Part shown: positions 16,312 to 24,705 of the stretch, piece after piece
Position numbering within the stretch: position 1 is the first letter of the stretch
Layout: the number at the start of each line of letters is the position of its first letter
Source: Johnsonella sp.
GTDB taxonomy: Bacteria; Bacillota; Clostridia; Lachnospirales; Lachnospiraceae
Assembly (NCBI GenBank): GCA_030529445.1
Contig: JAUMWW010000006.1
Location: forward strand, 1 to 64,000
DNA length: 64,000 nucleotides
Reading direction: 5' to 3'
Program-made: the position numbers and the translations under genes
Notes under the pieces: generated by a model
What the model was told of the DNA's origin: nothing
The model's input: the letters and a program-made list of their open reading frames with translations, nothing else
The model's database searches: none

Positions 16312-17585
16312 TTTATCTGATTTCATACTTTGCTTCCTATTTGTTTGCAAAAATCTCCCTCCATGCCTTATCCGGGCTGGTACTCCTCTTTGCCGCAATC
16401 TGCCTTTATTTCGAGGATTATAAGAAAGAGAGAAGACTGATTCATCTGAGGGGGATTTTTGCACTGAGCTTTGTGGGAGGGCAGGCCTTATCCTGCTTTA
16501 AGCTTTCCTATCTGCAAAAGCCCTGGAACGATATTACATGGATGTGCTTTTTTCTGGCATTTTCCGCCGCATGGCTCAGCTATGAATACCTGAGCCGCAT
16601 TATGGGCAGTCCCTATATCAGGATGAGAGGAAGAGGACCGAAGCAGTCCTATAATTCGATATTTTTTGCGATCCCCGTGATCAGCATGCTCTCTTTGACC
16701 GCTTTTGTGATAGAGGTAAGCATATTAAAATATATTCCCTTCTTTGTCAGAGGGGTACCTCATGCGTACTCCTATTTCCATGTCAGCGGGCTGCATTATT
16801 TTACCGTATCCTGCGTGCTCGTCCCCGCGCTCAGCGTGATTTATTATATCAAGAAGAGGTATCTTGAAAATCTGGATATACTGGTTCTGGGGATTTCAAA
16901 CTTTATTGCGCTGAGCATACCGATACTCTGCGTATCAAGATTTCAGTTTATTTTTGCCGTAATGCTTGCCGTTTTTTGTTTTTTTGCCTTGCAAAAATCC
17001 TCCCATATCTGGATCGTATTTCCTGCGTTTTTATGCGTGCTCCTCGTCTATATTATCCTGACGATTGCGAGAAGCCATGATATCGCATATTTAAATGAGA
17101 TTTTCGAGATGCGTTTCAAATTGCCGATTTTTATCAGTCAGCCCTATATTTATATTGCGAATAATTATGATAATTTTAATCATATGACGGAGGTATTGCC
17201 GAGACATTCTTACGGATTAAAGATGCTTTTTCCGCTCTTTGCCTTAAGCGGCTTGAAATTTAAGTATCCCAAGCTTGTGGATTTTCCGATTTATACGACA
17301 AAGACGGAGCTGAGTACTCTGACCTTGTTTTACGATGCGTATTATGATTTCGGAGTAACGGGAGTTATTCTGCTCTCTGTGCTGATCGGAGCGGCAATGT
17401 ATGCTTTCGAGAGATGGATCAGAGAGGAAGAAAATCCGGTCAGCCTCCTCTTTTATGCACAGTTCGGCATTTATTTACTGCTTTCATTTTTTACCACATG
17501 GTTTTCCAACCCGACGACATGGTTTTATTTTGTTCTCACTCTGCTGATCTATCTTGCATACAGAGCGGAGAGAAGGAGAGAATAG
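16305..17585 (+). CDS. Wzy-like oligosaccharide repeat unit polymerase
   Basis: A 426-residue protein with about 12 hydrophobic segments and a larger loop around residues 270-340 that ends near FYDAYYDFG, a layout seen in O-antigen/capsule polymerases of the OTTHIS-type (oligosaccharide repeat unit polymerase) family. It would join lipid-linked sugar repeats outside the membrane. GAGGAGG precedes ATG 16305, and the start overlaps the ptsI stop by seven bases. No glycosyltransferase or flippase gene is nearby, so the polysaccharide it serves must be encoded elsewhere, or it has another role. Confidence 0.72.
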   Translation: MLVYLISYFASYLFAKISLHALSGLVLLFAAICLYFEDYKKERRLIHLRGIFALSFVGGQALSCFKLSYLQKPWNDITWMCFFLAFSAAWLSYEYLSRIMGSPYIRMRGRGPKQSYNSIFFAIPVISMLSLTAFVIEVSILKYIPFFVRGVPHAYSYFHVSGLHYFTVSCVLVPALSVIYYIKKRYLENLDILVLGISNFIALSIPILCVSRFQFIFAVMLAVFCFFALQKSSHIWIVFPAFLCVLLVYIILTIARSHDIAYLNEIFEMRFKLPIFISQPYIYIANNYDNFNHMTEVLPRHSYGLKMLFPLFALSGLKFKYPKLVDFPIYTTKTELSTLTLFYDAYYDFGVTGVILLSVLIGAAMYAFERWIREEENPVSLLFYAQFGIYLLLSFFTTWFSNPTTWFYFVLTLLIYLAYRAERRRE

Positions 17586-17609
17586 AGAAGCTGCCCATAA
17601 GGAGGAATT

Positions 17610-18758
17610 ATGGAGAGAACCAAAAGGCTGCTGGTCATTATGCTTAATATCCTGATCCCGATCATCGGCATGATATCTTTTATCAAGCTTGCTCCTCTTG
17701 TGATTCATTTTTTTTCTCCCTTCATTGTCGCATGGCTGATTGCCTGTGTCGCCAATCCGGTGGTCAGATTTTTGGAAAAAAGAGTCAGGCTGGGAAGAAA
17801 GCACGGCTCCGCCCTGATCATTGTTTTCGTGCTCTTTATTATTTTTCTGCTTCTGTATTTGTTGATTTCCTGGTTTTGGATGCTGCTCGGAAGGATAATA
17901 GAGGTGCTTCCCGGACTTTATGAAAGCATTTTAGAGGAGATTGAGCTGAGAAAGAGCGATTTTAATACGCTTTTGGAAATGCTCTCGCCTCGCAGGAGGG
18001 AGATTTTTCGGGAATATATCGGAGGAATGAATCAAAATATCAAAACCTCGATCGGAAAAATCGCAATGCCTACGGCTCTGCTGGCGGGAGATATCGTAAA
18101 GGCGATTTCTTCGGGCTTTGTCTATCTGATTATTACGATACTGGCGGCGTATTTTTTCACCGTGGAAATGAATAAGATCAGATCCTTCATCAGAAAGCAT
18201 ACGCCGAAATCGCTTGAAAAATACAGAGAGCTGGTCAAGAAAGATCTTTTGCATCTGATCCGGGGCTATTTTGCGGCGCAGCTGAAGATTCTTTTCGTGG
18301 TTGCCTGCATTCTTTCGGTCGGGCTGCTTATTTTGCGGGTTCGCTTTGCTCTTCCTCTTGCGCTTTTAATTTCCCTGCTTGATTTCTTGCCGATTTTCGG
18401 CACGGGTACGGTGATGATCCCCTGGGCATTGCTTAAGCTGGTATCGGGAGAGTATATGTATGCGGGAGGTCTGCTGATTCTCTATATTGCTACACAGGCG
18501 ATCCGGCAGCTCATCCAGCCCAAGCTCGTCGGCGATTCGATGGGGATGCCGGCGCTCTATACTCTGCTCTGTCTTTTCGTCGGCTTTCGTCTTGCCGGAA
18601 TAGGAGGCATGGTAGTGGCGATTCCTCTCGGGATGGCGGTGATGAAGCTCTACGAATATGGCTTCTTTGAAAATATATTCTATCATATCGGGCTTTTGAA
18701 AAAAGAAACGGACGAATTTCTGAAAAAATATAAACAAAGCGAAAAAACGGAAAAATAA
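17610..18758 (+). CDS. AI-2E/PerM family permease (YtvI-like)
   Basis: A 382-residue membrane protein with about eight segments: two near the N-terminus (13-60 region), one around 70-92, and a C-terminal group, with the family motif DFLPIFGTGTVMIPWA near residue 255. The length and layout match the AI-2E transporter family and, within it, the sporulation membrane protein YtvI. Members are linked to signal export or Na+/H+ exchange, but the substrate is not readable here. AAGGAGGA precedes the ATG, 24 bases after the polymerase gene. Confidence 0.82.
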   Translation: MERTKRLLVIMLNILIPIIGMISFIKLAPLVIHFFSPFIVAWLIACVANPVVRFLEKRVRLGRKHGSALIIVFVLFIIFLLLYLLISWFWMLLGRIIEVLPGLYESILEEIELRKSDFNTLLEMLSPRRREIFREYIGGMNQNIKTSIGKIAMPTALLAGDIVKAISSGFVYLIITILAAYFFTVEMNKIRSFIRKHTPKSLEKYRELVKKDLLHLIRGYFAAQLKILFVVACILSVGLLILRVRFALPLALLISLLDFLPIFGTGTVMIPWALLKLVSGEYMYAGGLLILYIATQAIRQLIQPKLVGDSMGMPALYTLLCLFVGFRLAGIGGMVVAIPLGMAVMKLYEYGFFENIFYHIGLLKKETDEFLKKYKQSEKTEK

Positions 18759-18857
18759 TGAAGATAAAGAATGATTAAACCTGTCGGGTTCGGAAGCGGG
18801 ACTTGTCAAGCCCCGCCGAATTTCTGATATGTTTAGCATTCTTTTTTTAAAATATTA

Positions 18858-18887
18858 TTGCCATAAAGAGGCGGGATCTGCTATATT
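18858..18887 (+). promoter_or_regulatory. Candidate promoter of the LacI-type regulator gene
   Basis: TTGCCA (18858-18863) and TATATT (18882-18887) are separated by 18 bases. Confidence 0.5.
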
Positions 18888-18929
18888 AATGACTAAAATG
18901 AACTAAATGTTTAATGATGTTTATCCGAT

Positions 18930-18943
18930 ATCCGATGTCGGAT
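18930..18943. promoter_or_regulatory. Palindrome between promoter and start of the LacI-type gene
   Basis: ATCCGA-TG-TCGGAT is a perfect inverted repeat downstream of the putative transcription start. It could be an autoregulatory operator; its centre lacks the CG step typical of LacI-family sites, so this is tentative. Confidence 0.35.
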
Positions 18944-18956
18944 CGAAAGGGAATAT

Positions 18957-19964
18957 ATGACAATACGAGAGCTTGCAAAATTGATACAGGTTTCTCCTGC
19001 AACCGTATCCTTGGTGTTAAACGGCAGGGAGGGAGTGGGAGCGGAAACGAGAAAAAGGGTTCTGGATGCCGCGAGAGAGCATGGTTATCACCATGCGCCG
19101 AAAAAAGCAAAAAAATCGGGGAGAATTCTTCTCTTAAAATACCATGAGAGCGGTATGCTGGTGGAGGAAAATCAAGGCTTCGTATCCATGATTATCGATG
19201 CCATAGAAAACAGGCTGAATCTGGAGGGCTACCGGATGAATATGACGGCGCTGAAATCCGATTTTGAAAAGGGAATCAAAGCCATCGATTATGAGCGCTA
19301 TATCGGAGCGATCGTGATCGGTTCGGAGCTGAGGGAGGAAATGTATCCCCTTCTCTCGAGGATTCCCCTGCCCTTTGTCGTGGTCGATAATACCGTGCCG
19401 AACTTCCCCTGCAGTTCGGTCTGCATGAATAATCATGAAAATGTTTATCTTGCTCTGGAGCATTGCAAGGAATGCGGGCATAAAAAGATCGGATATTTCA
19501 GGAGCAGGACGGATTTTGAGAATTTCAGGGCGAGAAACAGAGCCTTCAAGATATATGTAAAGGAGCTCGGTCTGGAGTTTGACGAGGAGGATGAATTCAG
19601 ACTCAGCCCGAGTCTGATCGGGGCATATCAGGAGATGAAGGAGATACTCAAAAGCGATCCCAAGCTCTCCCCCTGCTTCTTTGCGGATAACGATACCATT
19701 GCGCTCGGGGCGATAAAGGCATTGAAAGAAAAAGGCTATAAGATTCCTCAGGATATTTCGGTAATCGGATTTGATGATATCGCATATGCCTCCATCAGCT
19801 CCCCTGCGCTGACGACGATAAAAGTGCAGAGAGATCTTGTCGGACGGCAGGCGGTGAGCCAGCTTCTGGCATTGATCGCCAATCCCGAGCTCATGCCCGT
19901 AAAGAGTTATGTGACGGGAAGCGTCATCAAAAGAAAGAGCGTAAAAATCATCAGGGAGGCATAA
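18957..19964 (+). CDS. LacI family transcriptional regulator
   Basis: A 335-residue regulator. The N-terminal helix-turn-helix and hinge helix are visible (IRELAKLIQVSPATVSLVLN, then ETRKRVLDAA). Residues 60-335 are a periplasmic-binding-protein-like sugar sensor domain, ending with FADNDTIALGAIKAL and VIGFDDI. It should bind DNA as a dimer and respond to a small carbohydrate. The downstream dhaK-dhaL genes, in the same direction with their own promoter, are its most likely target. AAAGGGA precedes the ATG. Confidence 0.93.
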   Translation: MTIRELAKLIQVSPATVSLVLNGREGVGAETRKRVLDAAREHGYHHAPKKAKKSGRILLLKYHESGMLVEENQGFVSMIIDAIENRLNLEGYRMNMTALKSDFEKGIKAIDYERYIGAIVIGSELREEMYPLLSRIPLPFVVVDNTVPNFPCSSVCMNNHENVYLALEHCKECGHKKIGYFRSRTDFENFRARNRAFKIYVKELGLEFDEEDEFRLSPSLIGAYQEMKEILKSDPKLSPCFFADNDTIALGAIKALKEKGYKIPQDISVIGFDDIAYASISSPALTTIKVQRDLVGRQAVSQLLALIANPELMPVKSYVTGSVIKRKSVKIIREA

Positions 19965-20036
19965 ATTTCGGATACGGCATTATGCATAAAAAATATCTTC
20001 TATAACTGGTTAAAATGTTGAATTAGAATGAAGTGC

Positions 20037-20065
20037 TTGACGAAAAAGCAGAAGGGATATAAAAT
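20037..20065 (+). promoter_or_regulatory. Promoter of dhaK-dhaL
   Basis: TTGACG (20037-20042) and TAAAAT (20060-20065) have a 17-base spacer. Directly downstream is an A/T-only inverted repeat (ATTTTATT ... AATAAAAT). Confidence 0.65.
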
Positions 20066-20235
20066 TTTATTAAAAAATAAATTAATAAAATAAAAAGTTT
20101 AATAGACAAGGAAAGGAAGAGAATCGGGAAGCCGCCTCATTTAATAAAAAAATTTCATAAAGAAGATAAAATGCGATAATTAAGCATTGAGCTAAAGTAA
20201 AAACAAATCAGAGACAGCTTAGAGAGGAGAAAAGA

Positions 20236-21231
20236 ATGAAGAAGATAATCAATCTGGCGGAAAATTATACTGATGACATGCTTCGGGGGATTTATGCGGC
20301 GCATTCCGATATGGTAAAATACACCGCAGGAGATCTTCGCTGCTATTGCAGAGCGAAAAAAACGGAAGGAAAGGTTGCCATTATTACCGGAGGAGGAACC
20401 GGTCATCTTCCCCTCTTTCTGGGCTATGTAGGAGAAAATCTCCTGGACGGCTGCGGAGTGGGCGGCGTATTCCAGTCTCCCTCCTCGGAGCAGATCTATC
20501 AGGTATCCAAGGAAGTGGAGGCGGGAGCGGGTATTCTCTATCTCTACGGAAATTACACCGGAGATATCATGAATTTTGATATGGCTGCGGAAATGCTGGA
20601 GATGGATGATATTCAGACCAGAAGCATCGTCGGAGCGGATGATGTGCTCTCCCATGCGGATACAAATTCCAGACGAGGAGTGGCGGGAATCTTTTTCATG
20701 TATAAATGTGCGGGTGCAAAGGCTGCGCAGATGGGAAATCTCGAGGAAGTGCTTGCGGCGGCGCAAAAAGCCAAGGACAATACGAGAACGGTGGGCTTTG
20801 CCTTGACTCCCTGTATCATCCCCGAGCTGGGACGCAGCAATTTCTCTCTTTCGGAAAATGAGATGGCATTCGGCATGGGTATCCACGGAGAGCCGGGGGT
20901 ATGGAACGGAAAGATCAAGACTGCAAAAGAACTTGCCGAGGAATCTCTGGATGAGATCCTGAAGGATATGCCTTCGGCGGAGGGCGAAGAGGTCTGTGTG
21001 CTGATCAACGGGCTGGGAGCGACGAGTCTGGAGGAGCTCTATATTCTTTCGGGCGAGGTGCATAAAATACTCGAAGAGAAGGGGATTAAGATATACAGAA
21101 CCTTTGTCGGGGAGCATGCGACGAGCATGGAAATGGCAGGAGCCTCGATCTCGATCTGCAAAATGGCGGATCGGGAGATGAAGGACTGGATCGATATGCC
21201 GGTGCATACGCCGTTTTATACGCAGGTATAA
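20236..21231 (+). CDS. dhaK: Dihydroxyacetone kinase subunit DhaK
   Basis: A 331-residue DhaK, the substrate-binding subunit. The conserved GGGTGHLP (His57) and the substrate-linking histidine in GMGIHGEPG (His217) are present. It binds dihydroxyacetone or a similar short ketose by a covalent hemiaminal; in related clostridial and actinobacterial pairs the substrate can be erythrulose, so the sugar is uncertain. GAGGAG precedes the ATG. DhaL follows after 83 bases, but no DhaM phosphoryl donor is seen. The LacI gene upstream is the likely regulator. Confidence 0.9.
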   Translation: MKKIINLAENYTDDMLRGIYAAHSDMVKYTAGDLRCYCRAKKTEGKVAIITGGGTGHLPLFLGYVGENLLDGCGVGGVFQSPSSEQIYQVSKEVEAGAGILYLYGNYTGDIMNFDMAAEMLEMDDIQTRSIVGADDVLSHADTNSRRGVAGIFFMYKCAGAKAAQMGNLEEVLAAAQKAKDNTRTVGFALTPCIIPELGRSNFSLSENEMAFGMGIHGEPGVWNGKIKTAKELAEESLDEILKDMPSAEGEEVCVLINGLGATSLEELYILSGEVHKILEEKGIKIYRTFVGEHATSMEMAGASISICKMADREMKDWIDMPVHTPFYTQV

Positions 21232-21314
21232 ACAGAGGAAAAGACCAGAGGATCAGGAGTGGATAAGGCGAAGCTGCGATTTATAGAAAAGGGGAAAGGG
21301 ATGGAGAGTTAATC

Positions 21315-21950
21315 ATGGAGGTGTTTGAACACAAGGATCTTCCCGGGCTTTTTCAGGGAGTGGCGGATATATTTGAGGAAAAAAAAGACGAGCTTTGTGA
21401 AATGGATGCAAATATGGGGGACGGAGATCTCGGGCTGACAATGCAGAAGGGGTTTTCGGCGTTTCCCCGGCTTTTATCGGAAAATGCGGAGCCGGAGGAT
21501 ATCGGCAAAACCTTGTTTAAGGCTGGGATGAAGATGGCGGGTCTTGTTCCCTCTACAATGGGTACGCTCATGGCAAGCGGAATCATGGAGGGGGGAAAAC
21601 TCCTAAAGGGGAAGAGTCGCATCGAAGTGGCGGAATTTGCCGGATTTTTAAAGGCCTTTGCCGAGGGAGTACAAAAGAGAGGAAAATGTCAGGCGGGAGA
21701 GAGGACGATTCTGGATGCTCTGCTTAAGGGCGCCGAGCGCGCAGAAGAAAGCGCAGGCGCGGGAGGCAGTCTTGAAGATCTGATGCAGGCGGCATGCGAG
21801 GGAGCCAAAGAGGGCGTGGAAGCTACAAAGGATATGGTGCCCAAGCACGGCAAGGCAGCCGTTTTTGCGGCGAAGGCAAAAGGCGTTCCGGATCAGGGCG
21901 CGATGGCGGGTCTTTACCTGTTGGAGGGGATGAGAAGGTTTTTTTGTTAA
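21315..21950 (+). CDS. dhaL: Dihydroxyacetone kinase subunit DhaL
   Basis: A 211-residue nucleotide-binding subunit. The Mg-coordinating aspartates lie in DANMGDGDLG (Asp31, Asp36, Asp38), and the later GERTILDAL motif matches the conserved G-x-K/R-T-x-x-D of the family. In PTS-dependent enzymes DhaL keeps ADP bound as a cofactor and is rephosphorylated by DhaM; in ATP-dependent enzymes it exchanges nucleotide. Which applies here is not decided by the sequence. The unit ends at the strong terminator at 22012-22047. Confidence 0.9.
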   Translation: MEVFEHKDLPGLFQGVADIFEEKKDELCEMDANMGDGDLGLTMQKGFSAFPRLLSENAEPEDIGKTLFKAGMKMAGLVPSTMGTLMASGIMEGGKLLKGKSRIEVAEFAGFLKAFAEGVQKRGKCQAGERTILDALLKGAERAEESAGAGGSLEDLMQAACEGAKEGVEATKDMVPKHGKAAVFAAKAKGVPDQGAMAGLYLLEGMRRFFC

Positions 21951-22011
21951 AACATCGTATTTGATATAGGAGAGAAATAAAGGAGATGATATAAAAGCGA
22001 GAGTGATGGAA

Positions 22012-22047
22012 CCCTCGCCCGGAAAACAAGCCGGGCGGGGGTTTTTT
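22012..22047 (+). terminator. Terminator of the dhaKL unit
   Basis: CCCTCGCCCGG (22012-22022) pairs with CCGGGCGGGGG (22031-22041), followed by six T. Confidence 0.92.
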
Positions 22048-22181
22048 GTTTGCCCGGAAAGCCGCATTCAAATCAAAGAAGGTAATTTATAAAAAGAATA
22101 CATCATGTTGCACTTGTTTTTGCACTCGGATTTGATAAAATATAAATGCAGAGCTTATACGGTATCCTTGGAAAGGATGCC

Positions 22182-22844
22182 ATGAAAAACTATTTATACG
22201 GATCTTTCTGCCTGCTTTTGTTCTTATTTTCCCTGCTCGGCGCATGCAGTAAAGGGATCAGGATAGAGAAAGAGGAGAGTTCTTCTTTTTCGGAGAAGAG
22301 TGCCTCTCCGGGGCACGCGCTTTCCTCAGCCGAAGAAAACGAGGAAAGCAGCGGGGAACAAAAACCGCCCGGATCGAGCTCTTCGGAAGAGGTGCTCTTT
22401 ATTCATGTCTGCGGCAGCGTGCAGCAGCCTGGAGTATATGAGCTTGCAAGCGGAGCAAGGGCGATCGATGCGGTAAAAAGAGCGGGGGGCTTTAGGGAGG
22501 ATGCGGCGGAATCCGCATTGAATCTGGCAAGAGAACTCAAAGACGGAGAAAAGCTCTATATACCGAATGAGGAGGAAGCGCTCCTTATGCGGGAAAGCGA
22601 GGTTTTCTGCCCGGAGGAGACGGGGAGCGAGGATTCCTCGAAGGAAGAGGAGAGAGTAAATCTCAATACCGCTTCCAAGGAGGAGCTCATGCGTCTGCCC
22701 GGTATAGGAGAGGCGAAGGCGGATGCGATCATAAGCTATAGGGAGAGCGGCGGAGGATTTGAAAACATTGAAGAAATTATGCAGATTTCCGGAATCAAAT
22801 CGGCTGCTTTTGAAAAGATAAAGGATAGGATAGAAGTAAGATAG
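22182..22844 (+). CDS. comEA: ComEA family DNA-binding lipoprotein
   Basis: A 220-residue protein. The N-terminus is a lipoprotein signal with lipobox LLGAC, followed by a Ser/Glu-rich linker (about 28-65). An SLBB domain (HVCGSVQQPGVYEL, about 72-130) and a C-terminal helix-hairpin-helix pair (VNLNTASKEELMRLPGIGEA) complete the ComEA layout. ComEA binds incoming double-stranded DNA during transformation. Most ComEA proteins use a transmembrane anchor, so lipid anchoring is a variant. The start at 22182 has GGAAAGGA upstream; the in-frame ATG at 22146 lacks one. No comEC lies near. Confidence 0.88.
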   Translation: MKNYLYGSFCLLLFLFSLLGACSKGIRIEKEESSSFSEKSASPGHALSSAEENEESSGEQKPPGSSSSEEVLFIHVCGSVQQPGVYELASGARAIDAVKRAGGFREDAAESALNLARELKDGEKLYIPNEEEALLMRESEVFCPEETGSEDSSKEEERVNLNTASKEELMRLPGIGEAKADAIISYRESGGGFENIEEIMQISGIKSAAFEKIKDRIEVR

Positions 22845-22891
22845 GGAAAGGATTTCCATTTTGCAAAGCGCAAAGATAAGGGAGGTAAAGC

Positions 22892-23593
22892 ATGGCAAGT
22901 GCACTTGTGGTAGATGATGAGAAATTGATTGTGAAGGGAATTAAATTCAGCCTGCAACAGGACGGCTTCGAGGTGGATGTCGCTTATGACGGAGAAGAGG
23001 CGCTCAAGCTGGCGAAGCAAAAGGAATACGATATCGTGCTTCTTGATGTAATGCTTCCTAAGCAGGACGGTTTTGAAGTATGCAGAGCAATCAGGGAGTT
23101 TTCTCAGATGCCGATCATCATGCTTACGGCAAAGGGGAGCGATATGGACAAAATCCTCGGTCTTGAATACGGGGCGGATGACTATATCACGAAGCCTTTT
23201 AATATTCTCGAGGTCAAGGCGAGAATCAAAGCCATTATGAGGCGCAATATCAGACCATCCTCCCATAGCGAGACGGATCCGAATATCATCAAGGCGGGAG
23301 ATATGCAGATCGATGTAGAGAGCAGAAGGGTCAGCATAGGAGAAAAGGAGATCAATCTCACGGCAAAGGAATTTGATATCCTCGAGCTTTTGGTGAAGCA
23401 TCCGAATAAGGTGTACAGCAGGGAGAATCTTTTAAACATCGTCTGGGGAGGAAAATCCGGAGAATCGGGAGACGTAAGGACGGTGGATGTGCATGTCAGA
23501 AGGTTGAGAGAGAAGATCGAGCCCTCTCCCAGCGATCCGAAATATGTGCAGACAAAATGGGGGCTCGGATATTATTTCCGGGCAAAATCTTAA
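22892..23593 (+). CDS. OmpR/PhoB family response regulator
   Basis: A 233-residue two-domain regulator. The receiver domain (1-118) has the acidic pocket VDDE, the phospho-acceptor Asp in LLDVMLP, and Lys in ITKPF. The winged-helix DNA-binding domain (about 130-230) shows LTAKEFDILELLVKHP and TVDVHVRRLREKIE. No histidine kinase gene is adjacent, which is unusual for this family. GGGAGG precedes the ATG. It is followed after 31 bases by rlmH. Confidence 0.95.
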   Translation: MASALVVDDEKLIVKGIKFSLQQDGFEVDVAYDGEEALKLAKQKEYDIVLLDVMLPKQDGFEVCRAIREFSQMPIIMLTAKGSDMDKILGLEYGADDYITKPFNILEVKARIKAIMRRNIRPSSHSETDPNIIKAGDMQIDVESRRVSIGEKEINLTAKEFDILELLVKHPNKVYSRENLLNIVWGGKSGESGDVRTVDVHVRRLREKIEPSPSDPKYVQTKWGLGYYFRAKS

Positions 23594-23624
23594 AAAACGG
23601 ATTTGAAGGCGGTCAAATCGGAGA

Positions 23625-24104
23625 ATGAATGTCAGATTTTTAACGGTAGGAGGGCTGAAGGAAGGCTTTTACCGGGAAGCGATCGAGGAATACCGGAAAA
23701 GATTGAGCAGATATGTGAAGCTTGAAATCATAGAGGTAAGAGACGAGAAGACTCCGGACAAGAGCTCTCCCCTCGAGGAGGAAAAGATCAAGGAGAAGGA
23801 AGCGGAGAGACTGCTTTCTCATATTAAAGAAAGGGAGCTTGTCATCGCGCTTGCGATAGAGGGGAAGAAGCTTTCTTCCACCGGATTTGCACAGGCGCTT
23901 TCCTCATGGGAGAGAAGGAGCAGGGGAAATCTGGTTTTTCTGATCGGAGGCTCTCTGGGGCTGGGAAGGAAGGTGCTCGACCGGGCGGACGAGATGCTGA
24001 GTTTTTCGGATATGACCTTTCCCCATCAGCTGATGCGGGTGATACTTGCGGAGCAGCTCTATAGAGCGTATCGAATCAAACATGGCGAGCCTTATCATAA
24101 ATAG
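23625..24104 (+). CDS. rlmH: 23S rRNA (pseudouridine1915-N3)-methyltransferase RlmH
   Basis: A 159-residue SPOUT-class methyltransferase of standard length. The C-terminal knot motifs LVFLIGGSLGLG and the closing LAEQLYRAYRIKHGEPYHK are typical. It methylates pseudouridine 1915 in helix 69 of 23S rRNA using SAM. The upstream ribosome site is modest (CGGAGAA). It probably shares a transcript with the response regulator gene. Confidence 0.97.
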   Translation: MNVRFLTVGGLKEGFYREAIEEYRKRLSRYVKLEIIEVRDEKTPDKSSPLEEEKIKEKEAERLLSHIKERELVIALAIEGKKLSSTGFAQALSSWERRSRGNLVFLIGGSLGLGRKVLDRADEMLSFSDMTFPHQLMRVILAEQLYRAYRIKHGEPYHK

Positions 24105-24155
24105 GCGGAGAGAAAATGAGGAGGGGCGGGAATATTTTCCGCATATTCTCAATAC

Positions 24156-24184
24156 TAGGCAAAAATGCTTTGATCTGTTATAAT
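24156..24184 (+). promoter_or_regulatory. Candidate promoter of the Asp23 gene
   Basis: A consensus TATAAT (24179-24184) lies 17 bases after a weak TAGGCA (24156-24161). Confidence 0.5.
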
Positions 24185-24246
24185 ATTCTGGTTAAGAGCA
24201 GGGAATAGAATCAGATTATATCAGATCAGGGATATCGGAGGTGTTT

Positions 24247-24624
24247 ATGAACCAAGCAGATGAAAAGAACACTCAGTTAGCATATGAGAATGAAAGCTTC
24301 GGGGAGGTTAAGATTGCGGATGAAGTCGTAGCGATCATTGCGGGGCTTGCCGCGACGGAGGTCGAGGGCGTCAGCTCGATGGCAGGCAATATCAGCAATG
24401 AAGTGGTTGGCAAGCTCGGAGTGAAGAATCTTTCCAAAGGAGTGAAGGTAGAAGTCAATAAGGAATATGTTGTAGTCGATCTTTCCTTAAATGTGGAGTA
24501 TAATGTCAGCATCCCGGAAGTGAGTGCAAAGGTGCAGGATAGAGTGAAAAATGCGATAGAAAATATGACGGGGCTGAATGTGATCGAGGTCAATGTAAAG
24601 ATAGCCGGAGTAAATACAAAGTAA
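24247..24624 (+). CDS. Asp23/Gls24 family envelope stress response protein
   Basis: A 125-residue soluble protein with the family core: EVVAIIAGLAATEVEGVSSM near residue 25 and VNVKIAGVN at the end. Asp23/Gls24 proteins associate with the inner face of the membrane and respond to alkaline or envelope stress; a variant of the family (YqhY/YloU) is tied to fatty acid and fosfomycin-like cell envelope control. The start at ATG 24247 is preferred over GTG 24241 because GGAGGTG would overlap the earlier codon. Confidence 0.92.
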   Translation: MNQADEKNTQLAYENESFGEVKIADEVVAIIAGLAATEVEGVSSMAGNISNEVVGKLGVKNLSKGVKVEVNKEYVVVDLSLNVEYNVSIPEVSAKVQDRVKNAIENMTGLNVIEVNVKIAGVNTK

Positions 24625-24634
24625 GCTTTTTATG

Positions 24635-24683
24635 AAAAGGGAGAAATGCAGCCGATCAATCCATCTGCTTTTTCCCTTTGCCT
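24635..24683 (+). terminator. Terminator of the Asp23 gene
   Basis: AAAAGGGAGAAATGCAG (24635-24651) pairs, with one bulge and one mismatch, with CTGCTTTTTCCCTTT (24665-24679), followed by T-rich sequence. It lies before the real start of the next gene. Confidence 0.5.
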
Positions 24684-24705
24684 TTTGTTCCTAAAAGGAG
24701 GAGTG

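Noticed and set aside
15175-16464. A 429-codon open frame antisense to ptsI
   Set aside because: ptsI is certain on the other strand; the antisense product has no family features.
20155-21207. A 350-codon open frame antisense to dhaK
   Set aside because: dhaK matches its family throughout; the antisense frame does not and has no ribosome site.
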